A DNA stretch of 64,000 bases, taken from positions 62,001 through 126,000 of the forward strand of contig CAVPNY010000002.1 of the NCBI GenBank assembly GCA_963706905.1, written 5' to 3'. Position numbers and translations under genes: made by a program. Positions 34,349 through 43,374 of the stretch are shown piece after piece. Numbering within the stretch: the stretch's first letter is position 1; the number at the start of each line of letters is the position of its first letter. The DNA comes from CAVPNY01 sp963706905. GTDB taxonomy: Bacteria > Chloroflexota > Anaerolineae > Anaerolineales > UBA4823. The notes beneath the pieces are model-generated. The model searched no databases and was not told the DNA's origin. It saw only the letters and a program-made list of their open reading frames with translations.

Positions 34349-35634
34349 GTAGTTTTCCGCCGAACTTGCATGAAAACTCCTGGCCTGGGCTCCAGCGTGG
34401 CGCCCATGTGGGTATGCACCTTTGGATTGGTGAGCTGAAATTGATAGGTTTGGAGCAGCCGGGCGATTACCAGGCGTGCTTCCGCCTGGCCAAATGCTGC
34501 TCCAATGCAGGCGCGCGGCCCGCCGCCAAACGGCACATATGCGAAAGGTGGTTGCTTTCGTCCGTGGGCAAATCGTTCCGGTTTGAATTCATCAGGCTCT
34601 TCCCAGATGTCCGGATCACGATGTGTCAGATAGATCGAGTAGATCAGCCGCTCTCCCACTGGCACACAATGCCCGTCGATGTCGATGCTTTCTGCAACGC
34701 GGCGGCTGCCGAGATGGATCGGGGGATATAACCTCAGGGTTTCTTTGATTACTTCATCTAATAATGGCGGTTGCCACCCCGCAGGAGTTCGAGGTGGCTG
34801 GCCCTGGAGTTTCTCATCCAGATCGGTCTCCAGACGAGAAACCATCTCCGGATTCTTTCCAAGCAGATAGAAAGTCCAGGCCAGGAGGGCAGTGGATGTA
34901 TCGTGCCCGGCAATCAGCATCGTCAGGATCTGGTCGCGGATACGTTCATCATCCAGCCCAGCATCAATCAGGTGGCCCAACAGATCATGGATCGGCTCTG
35001 TGTTTCGCCGGGCCTGGATGATCCCAAATAAATACTGGTCCAGGTATTGGATTGATTTAAGATAACCAAGCCGCGGAAGTTTAGGAAATACAATCCATGC
35101 TCCTGGAGAAATATACTTGATCGTCTTCAGGATGGGCTTCAACATACGTGGCAGGTCATCCCAAAAGTCGACCGAAAGGAGCGTGTCCATAATTATCAGC
35201 AGGGCAATGCGCCGGCTTTCCACTAACATATCTACGGTTTGCCCATCGGTCCAGGTGGATGCAACCCGGTCAACATGGTGCAGTATCTGGGGCACATAAT
35301 TGGGCAGATGAGCGGGGGCGAGGAGCGGCTCCATAACGCTCCGGTAATCGTCATGTTCCTGACCATCAACAACGAGAACTCCCTGGTGCAGCAAAGTAGT
35401 AACTGGGTCACCCTGGCTGCGCCAGAGCAGCTTATTTCTCTCAGTAACCAGCACCTGGCGGTTAGCCTGCGGGCCGCCGACGACATATGCTTTGAACCCG
35501 GGCAAGGGGATCTGAAAAAATCTCTCCATTCTGGTAAATAGCACCTGCATGGCGGCCAGCGGTGATCTTTCCCTGGCGAAATTTTTTAGCACCAGGCGTA
35601 GAGTCTCAGAGTCGATGTATTGCGGTTCTGGCAT
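34345..35634 (-). CDS. Cytochrome P450 of the carotenoid cluster
   Basis: 429 residues from the ATG at 35634. Full set of P450 motifs: I-helix AGHDTSTALLAWTF, ETLRLYPPIHLGSRR (ExxR) and the heme loop PFGGGPRACIGAAFG with the thiolate ligand at Cys376. In Thermus, CYP175A1 is a beta-carotene hydroxylase encoded beside crtB in a light-controlled cluster. The same neighbourhood here (crtB, crtI, CarH-type regulator, photolyase) suggests this enzyme hydroxylates a cyclic carotene. No ferredoxin or reductase gene accompanies it. Confidence 0.93.
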   Translation of the reverse strand: MPEPQYIDSETLRLVLKNFARERSPLAAMQVLFTRMERFFQIPLPGFKAYVVGGPQANRQVLVTERNKLLWRSQGDPVTTLLHQGVLVVDGQEHDDYRSVMEPLLAPAHLPNYVPQILHHVDRVASTWTDGQTVDMLVESRRIALLIIMDTLLSVDFWDDLPRMLKPILKTIKYISPGAWIVFPKLPRLGYLKSIQYLDQYLFGIIQARRNTEPIHDLLGHLIDAGLDDERIRDQILTMLIAGHDTSTALLAWTFYLLGKNPEMVSRLETDLDEKLQGQPPRTPAGWQPPLLDEVIKETLRLYPPIHLGSRRVAESIDIDGHCVPVGERLIYSIYLTHRDPDIWEEPDEFKPERFAHGRKQPPFAYVPFGGGPRACIGAAFGQAEARLVIARLLQTYQFQLTNPKVHTHMGATLEPRPGVFMQVRRKTT

Positions 35635-35656
35635 CAATGAAGTCTCTTTATCAATG

Positions 35657-36982
35657 TTATGCTGTTTCTTTCTCAGCTTTATAGGAGCCAATCCAGTTGG
35701 TTATCGGTGCGCCAGCCTCTCCCATAATTTTTTGTACAGAATGGCTGTAAGCATCTATATAGGTAATGAGACTCTTTGCAGGAATTTGACGCCCGGCAAG
35801 CAATCTCTCGACCCACTCCAGGTCGGCTTCCAGAAAAGCGGGGTCGCCTAATTGGAGTGCAGCGGACAATCCATTCCCAAAGAAGGTGTTTGCCTCGCCA
35901 ACGTTTTCGGTAGGCAAATTGCTTCCTTGTAGATTCTCCAACAATGCACTCTCAATAAATGGGCGCTTTTCCCGGTACAACCTGACCAGGTCATGATAGT
36001 TCTCATCGGCTTTCATTGATGGTGGGAGTTCCTTAGGGGACACCACCAACTGCTCGATTACATTAATGGCTTGATCCAGAGTGTCGCCCAGGAAGTGTGC
36101 TGGGATGTACTCACTCAGTCTGGGGATCCGATTGAAGATCAGTCCTCCGTAGGCAAGCGGTATCCCCTGGTCAACGAACATCAGCGCCGCGGATTGGAGT
36201 GTAGCGGCAGTCGAAAGTTGCTGAGCGGCAAGGACGATCAAATCAGGATGGATGGCGGCGGATGTTTCATCCAGCCGCTCAATGGGGACGTTAGCCCCCA
36301 GGTAAACGACACCCAGCCCTCTCCGCCGCAGGAGCAGGTTGAGCAACTGGATAGACAGGACATGCTGTTCGCCAGGAGGGCAGCCTACCAGCACGGTTCG
36401 CTGGCGGGTCGGTCGGGGCGTGGTTGTGATCAGCGTTTCGAGCCGGCGGATTGCCAGGGCAGTCGCGAAGTGCTCTTGCTGCACGGAGGCTTGATCAAGA
36501 TACCAGGAATTGCCGATGTCGCTTATCCCCTGCTGGAGGATTGCGGTGCATACGGTTTCAACCGGATAAATCGCCAGTGCCTGGTCTAAGACCTCATCTG
36601 CCTTGATCCCATCGAAAGCCAGGTTAGCTTCTATCCATTTTTGGCGCAGGATTTCAATCCGTGTGTCGGAAGCGGGCAAGCGGTTAGGAGTGGGCAAAGC
36701 GCCCGCCGGTGCATATTCCGCCAGCGGGTCGTGACCTGCCTCGATGATCTCTTTCCACAGGTCAATTGCATGACTGATGCTCAGACCCTCTGCCTGGCGT
36801 GCTCTCAACCATTTCACGGTCTCGATATCGTGCTCCGAGTAAAGCCGGTGGCCGCCCGACGTACGGTGGGGTCTTGGTAATTCGTAGCGACGCTCCCACG
36901 CGCGCAGTACATCGGCTTTGAGTCCCGTTTCTTTTAGAACGGCTTTTAGGTTATAGACAGGGGATTGGCTGATGATGGGCAT
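35657..36982 (-). CDS. carH: CarH/LitR-type B12-dependent photoreceptor regulator (MerR family)
   Basis: 441 residues. MerR helix-turn-helix (about 8-75, YNLKAVLKETGLKADVLRAW and SGGHRLYSEHDIE), helical B12-capping domain (about 105-190) and Rossmann cobalamin domain (about 195-310). The CarH light-sensing motif W-x9-EH is exact: Trp160, Glu170, His171. His207 in PGEQHVLS occupies the lower-axial position 36 residues on; Thermus CarH has 35. The usual ExHxxG ends in Ser rather than Gly. In the dark, AdoCbl-bound CarH tetramers repress; light breaks the Co-C bond and releases DNA. A C-terminal helical extension of about 130 residues is unusual and unassigned. Likely operator: 39590-39642. Confidence 0.93.
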   Translation of the reverse strand: MPIISQSPVYNLKAVLKETGLKADVLRAWERRYELPRPHRTSGGHRLYSEHDIETVKWLRARQAEGLSISHAIDLWKEIIEAGHDPLAEYAPAGALPTPNRLPASDTRIEILRQKWIEANLAFDGIKADEVLDQALAIYPVETVCTAILQQGISDIGNSWYLDQASVQQEHFATALAIRRLETLITTTPRPTRQRTVLVGCPPGEQHVLSIQLLNLLLRRRGLGVVYLGANVPIERLDETSAAIHPDLIVLAAQQLSTAATLQSAALMFVDQGIPLAYGGLIFNRIPRLSEYIPAHFLGDTLDQAINVIEQLVVSPKELPPSMKADENYHDLVRLYREKRPFIESALLENLQGSNLPTENVGEANTFFGNGLSAALQLGDPAFLEADLEWVERLLAGRQIPAKSLITYIDAYSHSVQKIMGEAGAPITNWIGSYKAEKETA

Positions 36983-37009
36983 TCGGATTCTCCAGACCAG
37001 GAATTCAAG

Positions 37010-38548
37010 CTATGCTTCCACAGGGATACGAGCAGGTTGTTTGGTCTGCTGCTCGTTATATTGCCCGAGTTCCTTCAGGATTCTTTCGGTGGTCAGCTTT
37101 GCGGATAGCAGCACAAGTGGCAGGCCTGTTCCGGGATGGGTGCTCGCACCCGCGAAGTACAGGTTCTTATAACGCGGGTGACGATTTTGAGGGCGCAGGT
37201 AGCCGACTTGCAGGAAATTATGGCTTAGCCCAAATGCTGAGCCTTTCACCAGGTTGAATTGGTTCTGCCAGTCCCGCGGGGTATACACGATTTCGAACTT
37301 GATGTGCTGACGAAGGTCATTCACACCGACCTGCCTGGCAATCCTTTCGAAGACGGTCTCCCTGGCGCGGTCGACCAATGTTTCCCAGTTCTGGCTGCGG
37401 GTGTCATCCAGATGACCCACCGGAACAAGAGCCATCAGCGTATCCTGTCCAGCGGGAGCGGACTCCGGGTCAATGCGAGCGGGTGCATGTACGTAGAATG
37501 ACGGCTCGCCGGGTAAGGTGTGCTCTTCGAAGATACTGTCGAATGACTTCTTGTAGTCGCCTGCCAGAAAAATGTTGTGGGGGTCGATCTCAGGGTAAAG
37601 CTTATCCACACCCCAATAAAACATGATTGCCGAGCTGGTGTATTCCATTTGCTCGAGCTTTTTTGCCTCGGCTGCATCTGGCAGTAGGTCCTTGTATATA
37701 TATGGTAAGTCCGCATTTCCCACAAACAGGTCGGCGGTAAGCGAGCTTCCATCTTCAAGCAGTGCGCCTGTCACTTGATTGCCTTCTACCAAAAGTTGTT
37801 TGACAGGGGCTTTGTAGACAAACCGGACGCCCATTTGTTCAGCGATGTCAATCAAACTCTCGATTACCCGGTACATCCCGCCCATAGGAAACCATACACC
37901 ACCCGCCAGCTCCGTGTACTGGAGCAGTGAGTAGGTAGCTGGGGCGTCATAAGGGCTGAGACCCAGATACATATTCTGGAAGGTAAATGCTGCCTTCAAT
38001 CGGGGTTCGTCGAAATAAGATCCAATGTTTTTATAATGCTTGGTCAATGCTTTTAGCTGAAATAACAATGGCAAGTTGGCAGGGCTGAAGTATTGGAAAA
38101 TGCTCTCGAAATTCCGCCCGACAAACTTCTCAAGGGAAACCCGATAATGCTTGTTGCCCTCGGCAATATAGCGAAGGAAGCCATCGAAAGCGTTTTTCTC
38201 GATCGCCTCCAGTTGGGGTTGCATCTTGAGTAGATCGGCGGTTAATTGCAGGCTGAGCCCATCGCTAAAGCGGACAGTATAGGTTGGGTCAATGCGGCGC
38301 AGGTCGAGATGATCTTCCATGCGCTCGCCCAAGGCCGAGTAGGTTTCAGCGAATACTTCGGGCATCAGGAACAGGGTAGGTCCGACGTCGAAGCGGTGTC
38401 CGTCTCGGACGATCTGATAACAACGACCTCCGGGTATCTCGTTCTTTTCAACAACAGTGACCTGAAATCCGTTTCGTGCCAGGCGGGCAGCCGTAGCAAT
38501 CCCGCCAATTCCTGCACCAATAACGACGGCTGTTTTTTGAGAAACCAT
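37010..38548 (-). CDS. crtI: Phytoene desaturase (CrtI family)
   Basis: 512 residues from the ATG at 38548, with GGAGG in the crtB stop region. N-terminal FAD-binding AVVIGAGIGGIATAARLARN and EKNEIPGGRCY, and the C-terminal CrtI signature LYFAGASTHPGTGLPLVLLS. The enzyme introduces double bases into phytoene to give lycopene or a shorter-conjugated product. It is followed 27 bases later by the CarH-type regulator and preceded by crtB with one base between. Confidence 0.94.
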   Translation of the reverse strand: MVSQKTAVVIGAGIGGIATAARLARNGFQVTVVEKNEIPGGRCYQIVRDGHRFDVGPTLFLMPEVFAETYSALGERMEDHLDLRRIDPTYTVRFSDGLSLQLTADLLKMQPQLEAIEKNAFDGFLRYIAEGNKHYRVSLEKFVGRNFESIFQYFSPANLPLLFQLKALTKHYKNIGSYFDEPRLKAAFTFQNMYLGLSPYDAPATYSLLQYTELAGGVWFPMGGMYRVIESLIDIAEQMGVRFVYKAPVKQLLVEGNQVTGALLEDGSSLTADLFVGNADLPYIYKDLLPDAAEAKKLEQMEYTSSAIMFYWGVDKLYPEIDPHNIFLAGDYKKSFDSIFEEHTLPGEPSFYVHAPARIDPESAPAGQDTLMALVPVGHLDDTRSQNWETLVDRARETVFERIARQVGVNDLRQHIKFEIVYTPRDWQNQFNLVKGSAFGLSHNFLQVGYLRPQNRHPRYKNLYFAGASTHPGTGLPLVLLSAKLTTERILKELGQYNEQQTKQPARIPVEA

Positions 38549-38549
38549 G

Positions 38550-39539
38550 TTAATCCTCCAGAAGGGGTAATCTTTCAAAAGTTGTTAATTTACGCGCATT
38601 CCAGAATGCGCTCAAGAGAAGCGCCAGTTTTCGGCTCCAGCTGACATATGCCCTCCGGTTGAAAACGTCATAATCATGGACTTCAATATCGTCCAAAATT
38701 CCCTGGTAGAGCATTGCGGCGGCCGTTACAGCAAAACGTCCATCGGGATGGATTAGGGCAATCCCAGGCATGGCTTCGCGATACAAGCGACGAGCTCGGG
38801 CTATCTGGAAACGTATGAATTCGCGCCAGCGATTGTCTACCATTGCAGCCTCTACATCGTGTTCACCCAGGCCAAAGGCTCCTAGCTCGTCCAGGGGGAG
38901 ATAAAAGCGACCAGCATTCCAGTCTTCCCCCACATCCCGAAGGATATTGGTGAGCTGCAATGCAACTCCCAACTTGATGGCGTAAGGAAACGCTTGTTGG
39001 TCTGAAAAACCAGTGATGTACATGCTCATTAAGCCCACCGTTGAAGCCACACCATAGCAGTACACAGAGAGCTCTTCAAAGGTGTGGTAACGCCGCTGCA
39101 CCAGGTCTCGCTCCACACCGTCGAGAAGCTGCTCCGCGTAACACAAGGGGATCTGATAACGCGCATGAATTTCTGACCAGGCCAAAAGCACCGGATTGCC
39201 AGCGACATCGCTGTGGCCTGAAAGCCCTTCGCGTAATTCTTGCAACCTGACTGCTGGCTGGTCTTCATTTCCATCCACCAGGTTGTCAGCGGTACGGCAG
39301 AAAGCATACAAAACTCGGATCGCGTGTCGCTTTTCTCTGGGCAGCAGGCTCGTTGCCAGGTAGAAGGAGTGGCTGTATTCGGCTGTGATGGCTTCACATG
39401 CTCTGATTGCCTCATGTAAAGCACGATTCACTTCGTTAGCAGGACTGGGCAAATGGGCTTCCCTCGAGGTGCACGGGGCATCCTGAGAGATGGCCAGTAA
39501 GCGCTGTTCCCAAGATGGAGTTGTTGATCGCAGAGTCAT
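38550..39539 (-). CDS. crtB: Phytoene synthase
   Basis: 329 residues. Both substrate-binding Asp motifs are present: FCRTADNLVDGNED (DxxxD) and LTNILRDVGEDWNAGRFYLP (DxxED). EYSHSFYLATSLLPREKRHA is also typical. It condenses two geranylgeranyl diphosphates to phytoene, the first committed carotenoid step. It is first in the leftward operon. A promoter with a consensus -35 box lies 39-68 bases upstream inside the shared control region. Confidence 0.95.
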   Translation of the reverse strand: MTLRSTTPSWEQRLLAISQDAPCTSREAHLPSPANEVNRALHEAIRACEAITAEYSHSFYLATSLLPREKRHAIRVLYAFCRTADNLVDGNEDQPAVRLQELREGLSGHSDVAGNPVLLAWSEIHARYQIPLCYAEQLLDGVERDLVQRRYHTFEELSVYCYGVASTVGLMSMYITGFSDQQAFPYAIKLGVALQLTNILRDVGEDWNAGRFYLPLDELGAFGLGEHDVEAAMVDNRWREFIRFQIARARRLYREAMPGIALIHPDGRFAVTAAAMLYQGILDDIEVHDYDVFNRRAYVSWSRKLALLLSAFWNARKLTTFERLPLLED

Positions 39540-39577
39540 GCTACGCCTTTAAAATTTAACGGTATTCAACTGTGATT

Positions 39578-39606
39578 AGTTTATCAGCCTGTCTATAATT
39601 TGTCAA
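39578..39606 (-). promoter_or_regulatory. Leftward carotenoid promoter (crtB operon)
   Basis: On the minus strand TTGACA (39606-39601) and TAAACT (39583-39578) are separated by 17 bases. The -35 box is consensus and lies within one arm of the inverted repeat shared with the rightward promoter. Confidence 0.75.
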
Positions 39607-39642
39607 GGTAAATCTAGAATATATATTGACAAAATATAGACA
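39590..39642. promoter_or_regulatory. Symmetric divergent operator, probable CarH binding region
   Basis: Two 17-base arms, 39590-39606 (read on the minus strand) and 39626-39642 (plus strand), are identical at 16 of 17 positions. They face outward around a 19-base A/T-rich centre with TCTAGA. Each arm contains TTGACA and TAGACA with starts exactly 11 bases apart, the repeat period described for Thermus CarH operators. Each arm covers the -35 box and most of the spacer of its promoter, so one protein would control both operons. Confidence 0.65.
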
Positions 39643-39654
39643 TCTTGCTATAAT
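39626..39654 (+). promoter_or_regulatory. Rightward promoter (epimerase-photolyase operon)
   Basis: TTGACA (39626-39631) and TATAAT (39649-39654) are both perfect consensus hexamers with a 17-base spacer, 69 bases before the epimerase start. The -35 box lies in the right arm of the symmetric operator. Confidence 0.85.
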
Positions 39655-39722
39655 CCCAGTCGCAGTTAGGGTTGGCCGCGTACATAATGTTGACAGAAAT
39701 TTGTATAGATCAAGGAGCATTT

Positions 39723-40647
39723 ATGAAAATCATCATTACTGGTGGAACTGGCCTGATTGGCCGCGCCCTGGCAGAAGATCTGGCAAAAGATGGCCACGAG
39801 GTGGTCATCCTCAGCCGCAACCCTCAGTCGAAGATGGTCTTTCCACCAGGCATCCACCTTGAAAAATGGGACGGGCGTACTGAGCAAGGCTGGGGAAAAC
39901 TTGCCGACGGAGCAGATGCGATTGTCAACCTGGTTGGCGAGAACCTGTCGGCAGGTCGTTGGACCGCCAAGCGCAAGCGCGCCATCCTGGAAAGCAGGAT
40001 TAACGCTGGAGCCGCCGTCGTGCAGGCCGTCCAACAGGCGCAGAATAAGCCGCGTGTTTTAATCCGAATCCTCGGCGATCGGTTATTATGGTCCGAGTGA
40101 CGTCGAAGGGATTGGAGAAGATACTTTGCCTGCGAGTGACTTTCTAGCCAGGGTTTGCCAGACATGGGAGACCACCACGCAGCCAGTCGAAGCTCTCGGT
40201 GTGCGCCGGGTGGTGACGCGGTCAGCAGTCGTGCTTACCACAAAACCCGGCTCAATAGCCTTACCTCGCATGATGCTGCCTTTCAAGCTGTTCGCTGGCG
40301 GCCCACTGGGCTCCGGTCAGCAATGGTTTTCCTGGGTACACCTGGAAGATGAAATACGCGCTCTGCGCTTCCTGATCGATACTCCAGAAGCGCGTGGAGC
40401 TTTCAATATCTCTGCCAAGCCATTGACCAACCGCCAATTCGCCAAGGTGCTTGGGAAAGTCATGCACCGACCTTCGTTCTTCCCCGTCCCTGCTTTTCTC
40501 ATTCGACTGTTATTCGGCGAGATGAGCACCGTGGTCCTGGATGGACAGAATGTGTCAGCGAAGCGCCTTACAGATCTGGGTTTCCATTTTCAATTTCCTG
40601 AGGCTGAAACAGCCCTCAGGGATTTGTTGGATCGCCCACAAGGATAA
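39723..40647 (+). pseudogene. NAD-dependent epimerase/dehydratase, TIGR01777 type (one frameshift)
   Basis: Starts MKIIITGGTGLIGRALAEDL, with the GxxGxxG nucleotide motif, and continues VVILSRNP, IVNLVGENLSAGRW and RINAGAAVVQAV. The frame is lost near 40065 and resumes so that the family motif SSAIGYYGP appears in the next frame, continuing to 40647 (QQWFSWVHLEDEIRALRFL). Joined, it has about 307 residues, normal for the YfcH/SulA group. Substrate unknown. Only one indel is needed, so the gene is probably intact in the organism. It is first in the photolyase operon and ends 2 bases before the next gene. Confidence 0.85.
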
Positions 40648-40649
40648 CC

Positions 40650-41387
40650 ATGCGTAAACTCAAATACATTTCGCTTGGCATTGTCCTGCTGCTCATCCTG
40701 GTCACCGCGGGTTTTCTTGTCTGGGCAAATACCCCCCTGGGCCCCATGCCTGAAGCGCTGGATGCACTGCAGTCCGATAGTCAGGTGCAGGTAACCGAAA
40801 ATAGTTGGATCGTATTCCAGCCAGTAGGGATGCAACCAGATAGCGGGTTAATCCTTTACCCTGGTGGACGGGTCGATCCGCGCGCCTATGCACCCATTGC
40901 CCGCGCCATTGCTGAGCAAGGTTATCTGGTGGTGATCGTTCCCATGCCGCTCAATCTGGCGGTACTGGGCTCTGACAGTGCTCAGGAAGTGATTGCCGCT
41001 TATCCGGAAATTCAGCATTGGGCTGTTGGCGGCCATTCGCTGGGCGGCGCGATGGCGGCCCGCTTTGCCAACCAGCATCCCGATGCAATCCAGGGCCTGG
41101 CGCTATGGGCGGCCTATCCTGCCAGCAGCGATGATCTCTCTGAGCGATCTCTGCAGGTTGTCTCTATCATTGGGAGTAAGGATGGGCTGGGGACAGACCA
41201 GGGTGTGGAGGCGACCCGTCAGCTGTTACCCGAAAGCACGCAATTCGTCACCATCGAAGGTGGCAATCACGCCCAATTTGGCTGGTATGGCGAACAACCT
41301 GGGGATGCCGAAGCCACCATCACCAGAGATGACCAACAGGCGCAGGTTTTGCAGGCGACTCTTGAATTGCTGGCTGGTTTAAAGTAG
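40650..41387 (+). CDS. Membrane-anchored alpha/beta hydrolase (Abhydrolase_5-like)
   Basis: 245 residues. An N-terminal helix (YISLGIVLLLILVTAGFLVW) anchors or exports the protein. The core has a nucleophile elbow VGGHSLGGAMAARF, VSIIGSKDGLGT with the acid residue, and IEGGNHAQFGWYG with the histidine. This matches a family of small alpha/beta hydrolases annotated as carboxymethylenebutenolidase-like. The substrate is unknown. It lies between the epimerase and SRPBCC genes with gaps of 2 and 5 bases. Confidence 0.85.
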   Translation: MRKLKYISLGIVLLLILVTAGFLVWANTPLGPMPEALDALQSDSQVQVTENSWIVFQPVGMQPDSGLILYPGGRVDPRAYAPIARAIAEQGYLVVIVPMPLNLAVLGSDSAQEVIAAYPEIQHWAVGGHSLGGAMAARFANQHPDAIQGLALWAAYPASSDDLSERSLQVVSIIGSKDGLGTDQGVEATRQLLPESTQFVTIEGGNHAQFGWYGEQPGDAEATITRDDQQAQVLQATLELLAGLK

Positions 41388-41392
41388 TTTCA

Positions 41393-41839
41393 ATGGACTA
41401 TCTTCACATCTTCCGGGTTAACGCTCCCCTATCGCGCGTAGCTTCATTTCACCAGCAACCCACCAGCATGGGCGCAATTACGCCGCCGCCTATCCGGGTG
41501 GAATTGCACCGTGTTCCTGCGAATTTATCCGGTGGTGAGATGGATTTCACCTTATGGCTCGGCCCATTGCCTATCCACTGGGTGGCTCAGATTGAGGATG
41601 TATCGGAATCCGGTTTTACCGATCGCCAGCTGAGCGGTCCGTTTGCAGAATGGGTACACCGCCACTCCTTTGCAGCAGTGGATGATCATTCGACAGAGGT
41701 AATTGACCAGGTATCCCTGCAATTGAAACCTAACTTGGTGTGGGGATCAATTGGCCTGGGCTTCCGGCTTGGGATGCCAGTGTTGTTTGCGTATCGCGCC
41801 TGGAAAACGCGTCGTTTGCTCGAGAAAGGATCTGATTAA
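41393..41839 (+). CDS. SRPBCC (polyketide cyclase/START-like) ligand-binding protein
   Basis: 148 residues. The helix-grip family is indicated by the opening DYLHIFRVNAPLSRVASFHQ, the middle LWLGPLPIHWVAQIEDV and the late EVIDQVSLQLKPN plus amphipathic C-terminal helix. Such proteins bind hydrophobic ligands. Between an epimerase and a CrtI-like oxidoreductase it may carry a carotenoid or polyisoprenoid; that is inference. The stop overlaps the next start as TAATG. Confidence 0.75.
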   Translation: MDYLHIFRVNAPLSRVASFHQQPTSMGAITPPPIRVELHRVPANLSGGEMDFTLWLGPLPIHWVAQIEDVSESGFTDRQLSGPFAEWVHRHSFAAVDDHSTEVIDQVSLQLKPNLVWGSIGLGFRLGMPVLFAYRAWKTRRLLEKGSD

Positions 41840-43374
41840 TGCCGCGGGTGGTTGTGATCGGGGCGGGTATCGGTGGGCTGACCACAGCAGCTGTGCTGGC
41901 CCGCGCTGGGCTGGAGGTGACTGTGTTGGAAGCGCAGGTTTACCCTGGCGGCTGTGCCAGCACTTACTTTCACCAGGGTTACCGCTTCGACACCGGCGCC
42001 ACCCTGGCGGGCGGGTTCTATCCCGGTGGCCCGATGGATCTCCTGGCGCAAGCCGCCGGGATTGAATCCTGGCCTGCCCGGCCTGACGATACCGCCATGC
42101 TCGTCCATCTGCCGGATGGTAGGTCTCTTCCCCGGCGTGCCAGCGATGCCCGTTGGGATGACATCCGCAACACGTTCGGCCAACCCGGTGTAGATTTCTT
42201 TGGCTGGCAGGAACGTACCGCTGACGCTCTATGGAAGCTGGCGCTGCGCCTGCCTCCCTGGCCGCCCCAGTCGCTTGCCGATGTTAACGCGGCCGTTTCT
42301 ACCGGTATCCCCTGGTTGATCAACAGCAAAATGTTCCCGCTGGCGGCTGATTCTTTCCGAACTGTCGCCGCTCATTTGCGCCAGGCTCCCGACCAGTTGC
42401 GGCTGTTTGTTGACGCCCAACTGCTTATCTCAGCGCAGGCTACCAGCGAACGCGCCAATGCCCTCTACGGCGCGGCCGCCCTCGATCTGCCGCGGCGCGG
42501 CGTGGTTCACCTCGCTGGCGGAATGGGCGCCATCGCTGAGACGCTGGCCGATGCAGTGCGCCGTCATGGCGGGCGTGTGCTTTACCATCACGAAGTCATC
42601 CGTATTCACACTGAAGGCAACCGCCCCTCCGCCGTCGAGACAAAACGTGGTGGCTCTTTCCCGGCCGATCTCGTGATTGCCAATCTCACCCCCTGGAACC
42701 TTACCGAGCTATTCGATGGCGACCTGCCTGGTTCTCTGCACCGGCTGCCCTCCCGTCCAGCAGATGGCTGGGGCGCGTTTATGGTCTACGTCGGATTGGA
42801 CGGTGTCATCATCCCGCAGGATTTTCCCCTGCACCATCAAATCATCCTGCGTCGACCACTGGGCGAGGGTAACAGCGTTTTTGCCTCGTTCAGCCCGGGC
42901 TGGGATACCGGCCGCGCTCCGGCCGGCCAGCGTGCGCTTACCCTGAGCACCCATACCTCCCTGGATAGCTGGTGGCAGATTTACAAGCAAGACCTTCCAG
43001 CTTACGAAGCCCGCAAAAACGAGCTTGCCGCAAAAATGCTCGCCGCCGTCGAGGTTGCATTGCCTGGAGTGCGTAGCGCCGCCCGGCTGGTGATGCCCGG
43101 CACGCCGGTCACATTCCAGCGATTCACCCGCCGTAAGGCTGGCTGGGTAGGCGGCTTCCCGCAAACTGGCCTGCTACGTACACTTGGCCCACGCCTTGCA
43201 ACCAACCTGTGGTTGGTGGGTGATTCTATCTTTCCCGGCCAATCCACCGCTGCGGTAGCGCTGGGCGGCCTGCGCGTGGCGCAGATGGCACTGAGGGAGA
43301 TAGGCGTTCCAAATGCCGCTTTAGGCAATACTGCATCCGCCTTGTCGCATCGGGCAACCGGGGTGCATACATGA
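41839..43374 (+). CDS. CrtI-like FAD oxidoreductase (carotenoid desaturase/isomerase family)
   Basis: 511 residues. N-terminal dinucleotide fold VVVIGAGIGGLTTAAVLARA with EAQVYPGGCAST, and C-terminal NLWLVGDSIFPGQSTAAVAL. It belongs to the CrtI/CrtD/CrtO/CRTISO superfamily but diverges from the phytoene desaturase at 37010. Possible roles are carotenoid isomerase, 3,4-desaturase or ketolase; sequence alone does not decide. The stop overlaps the photolyase start by four bases (ATGA), so both products are made together. Confidence 0.85.
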   Translation: MPRVVVIGAGIGGLTTAAVLARAGLEVTVLEAQVYPGGCASTYFHQGYRFDTGATLAGGFYPGGPMDLLAQAAGIESWPARPDDTAMLVHLPDGRSLPRRASDARWDDIRNTFGQPGVDFFGWQERTADALWKLALRLPPWPPQSLADVNAAVSTGIPWLINSKMFPLAADSFRTVAAHLRQAPDQLRLFVDAQLLISAQATSERANALYGAAALDLPRRGVVHLAGGMGAIAETLADAVRRHGGRVLYHHEVIRIHTEGNRPSAVETKRGGSFPADLVIANLTPWNLTELFDGDLPGSLHRLPSRPADGWGAFMVYVGLDGVIIPQDFPLHHQIILRRPLGEGNSVFASFSPGWDTGRAPAGQRALTLSTHTSLDSWWQIYKQDLPAYEARKNELAAKMLAAVEVALPGVRSAARLVMPGTPVTFQRFTRRKAGWVGGFPQTGLLRTLGPRLATNLWLVGDSIFPGQSTAAVALGGLRVAQMALREIGVPNAALGNTASALSHRATGVHT

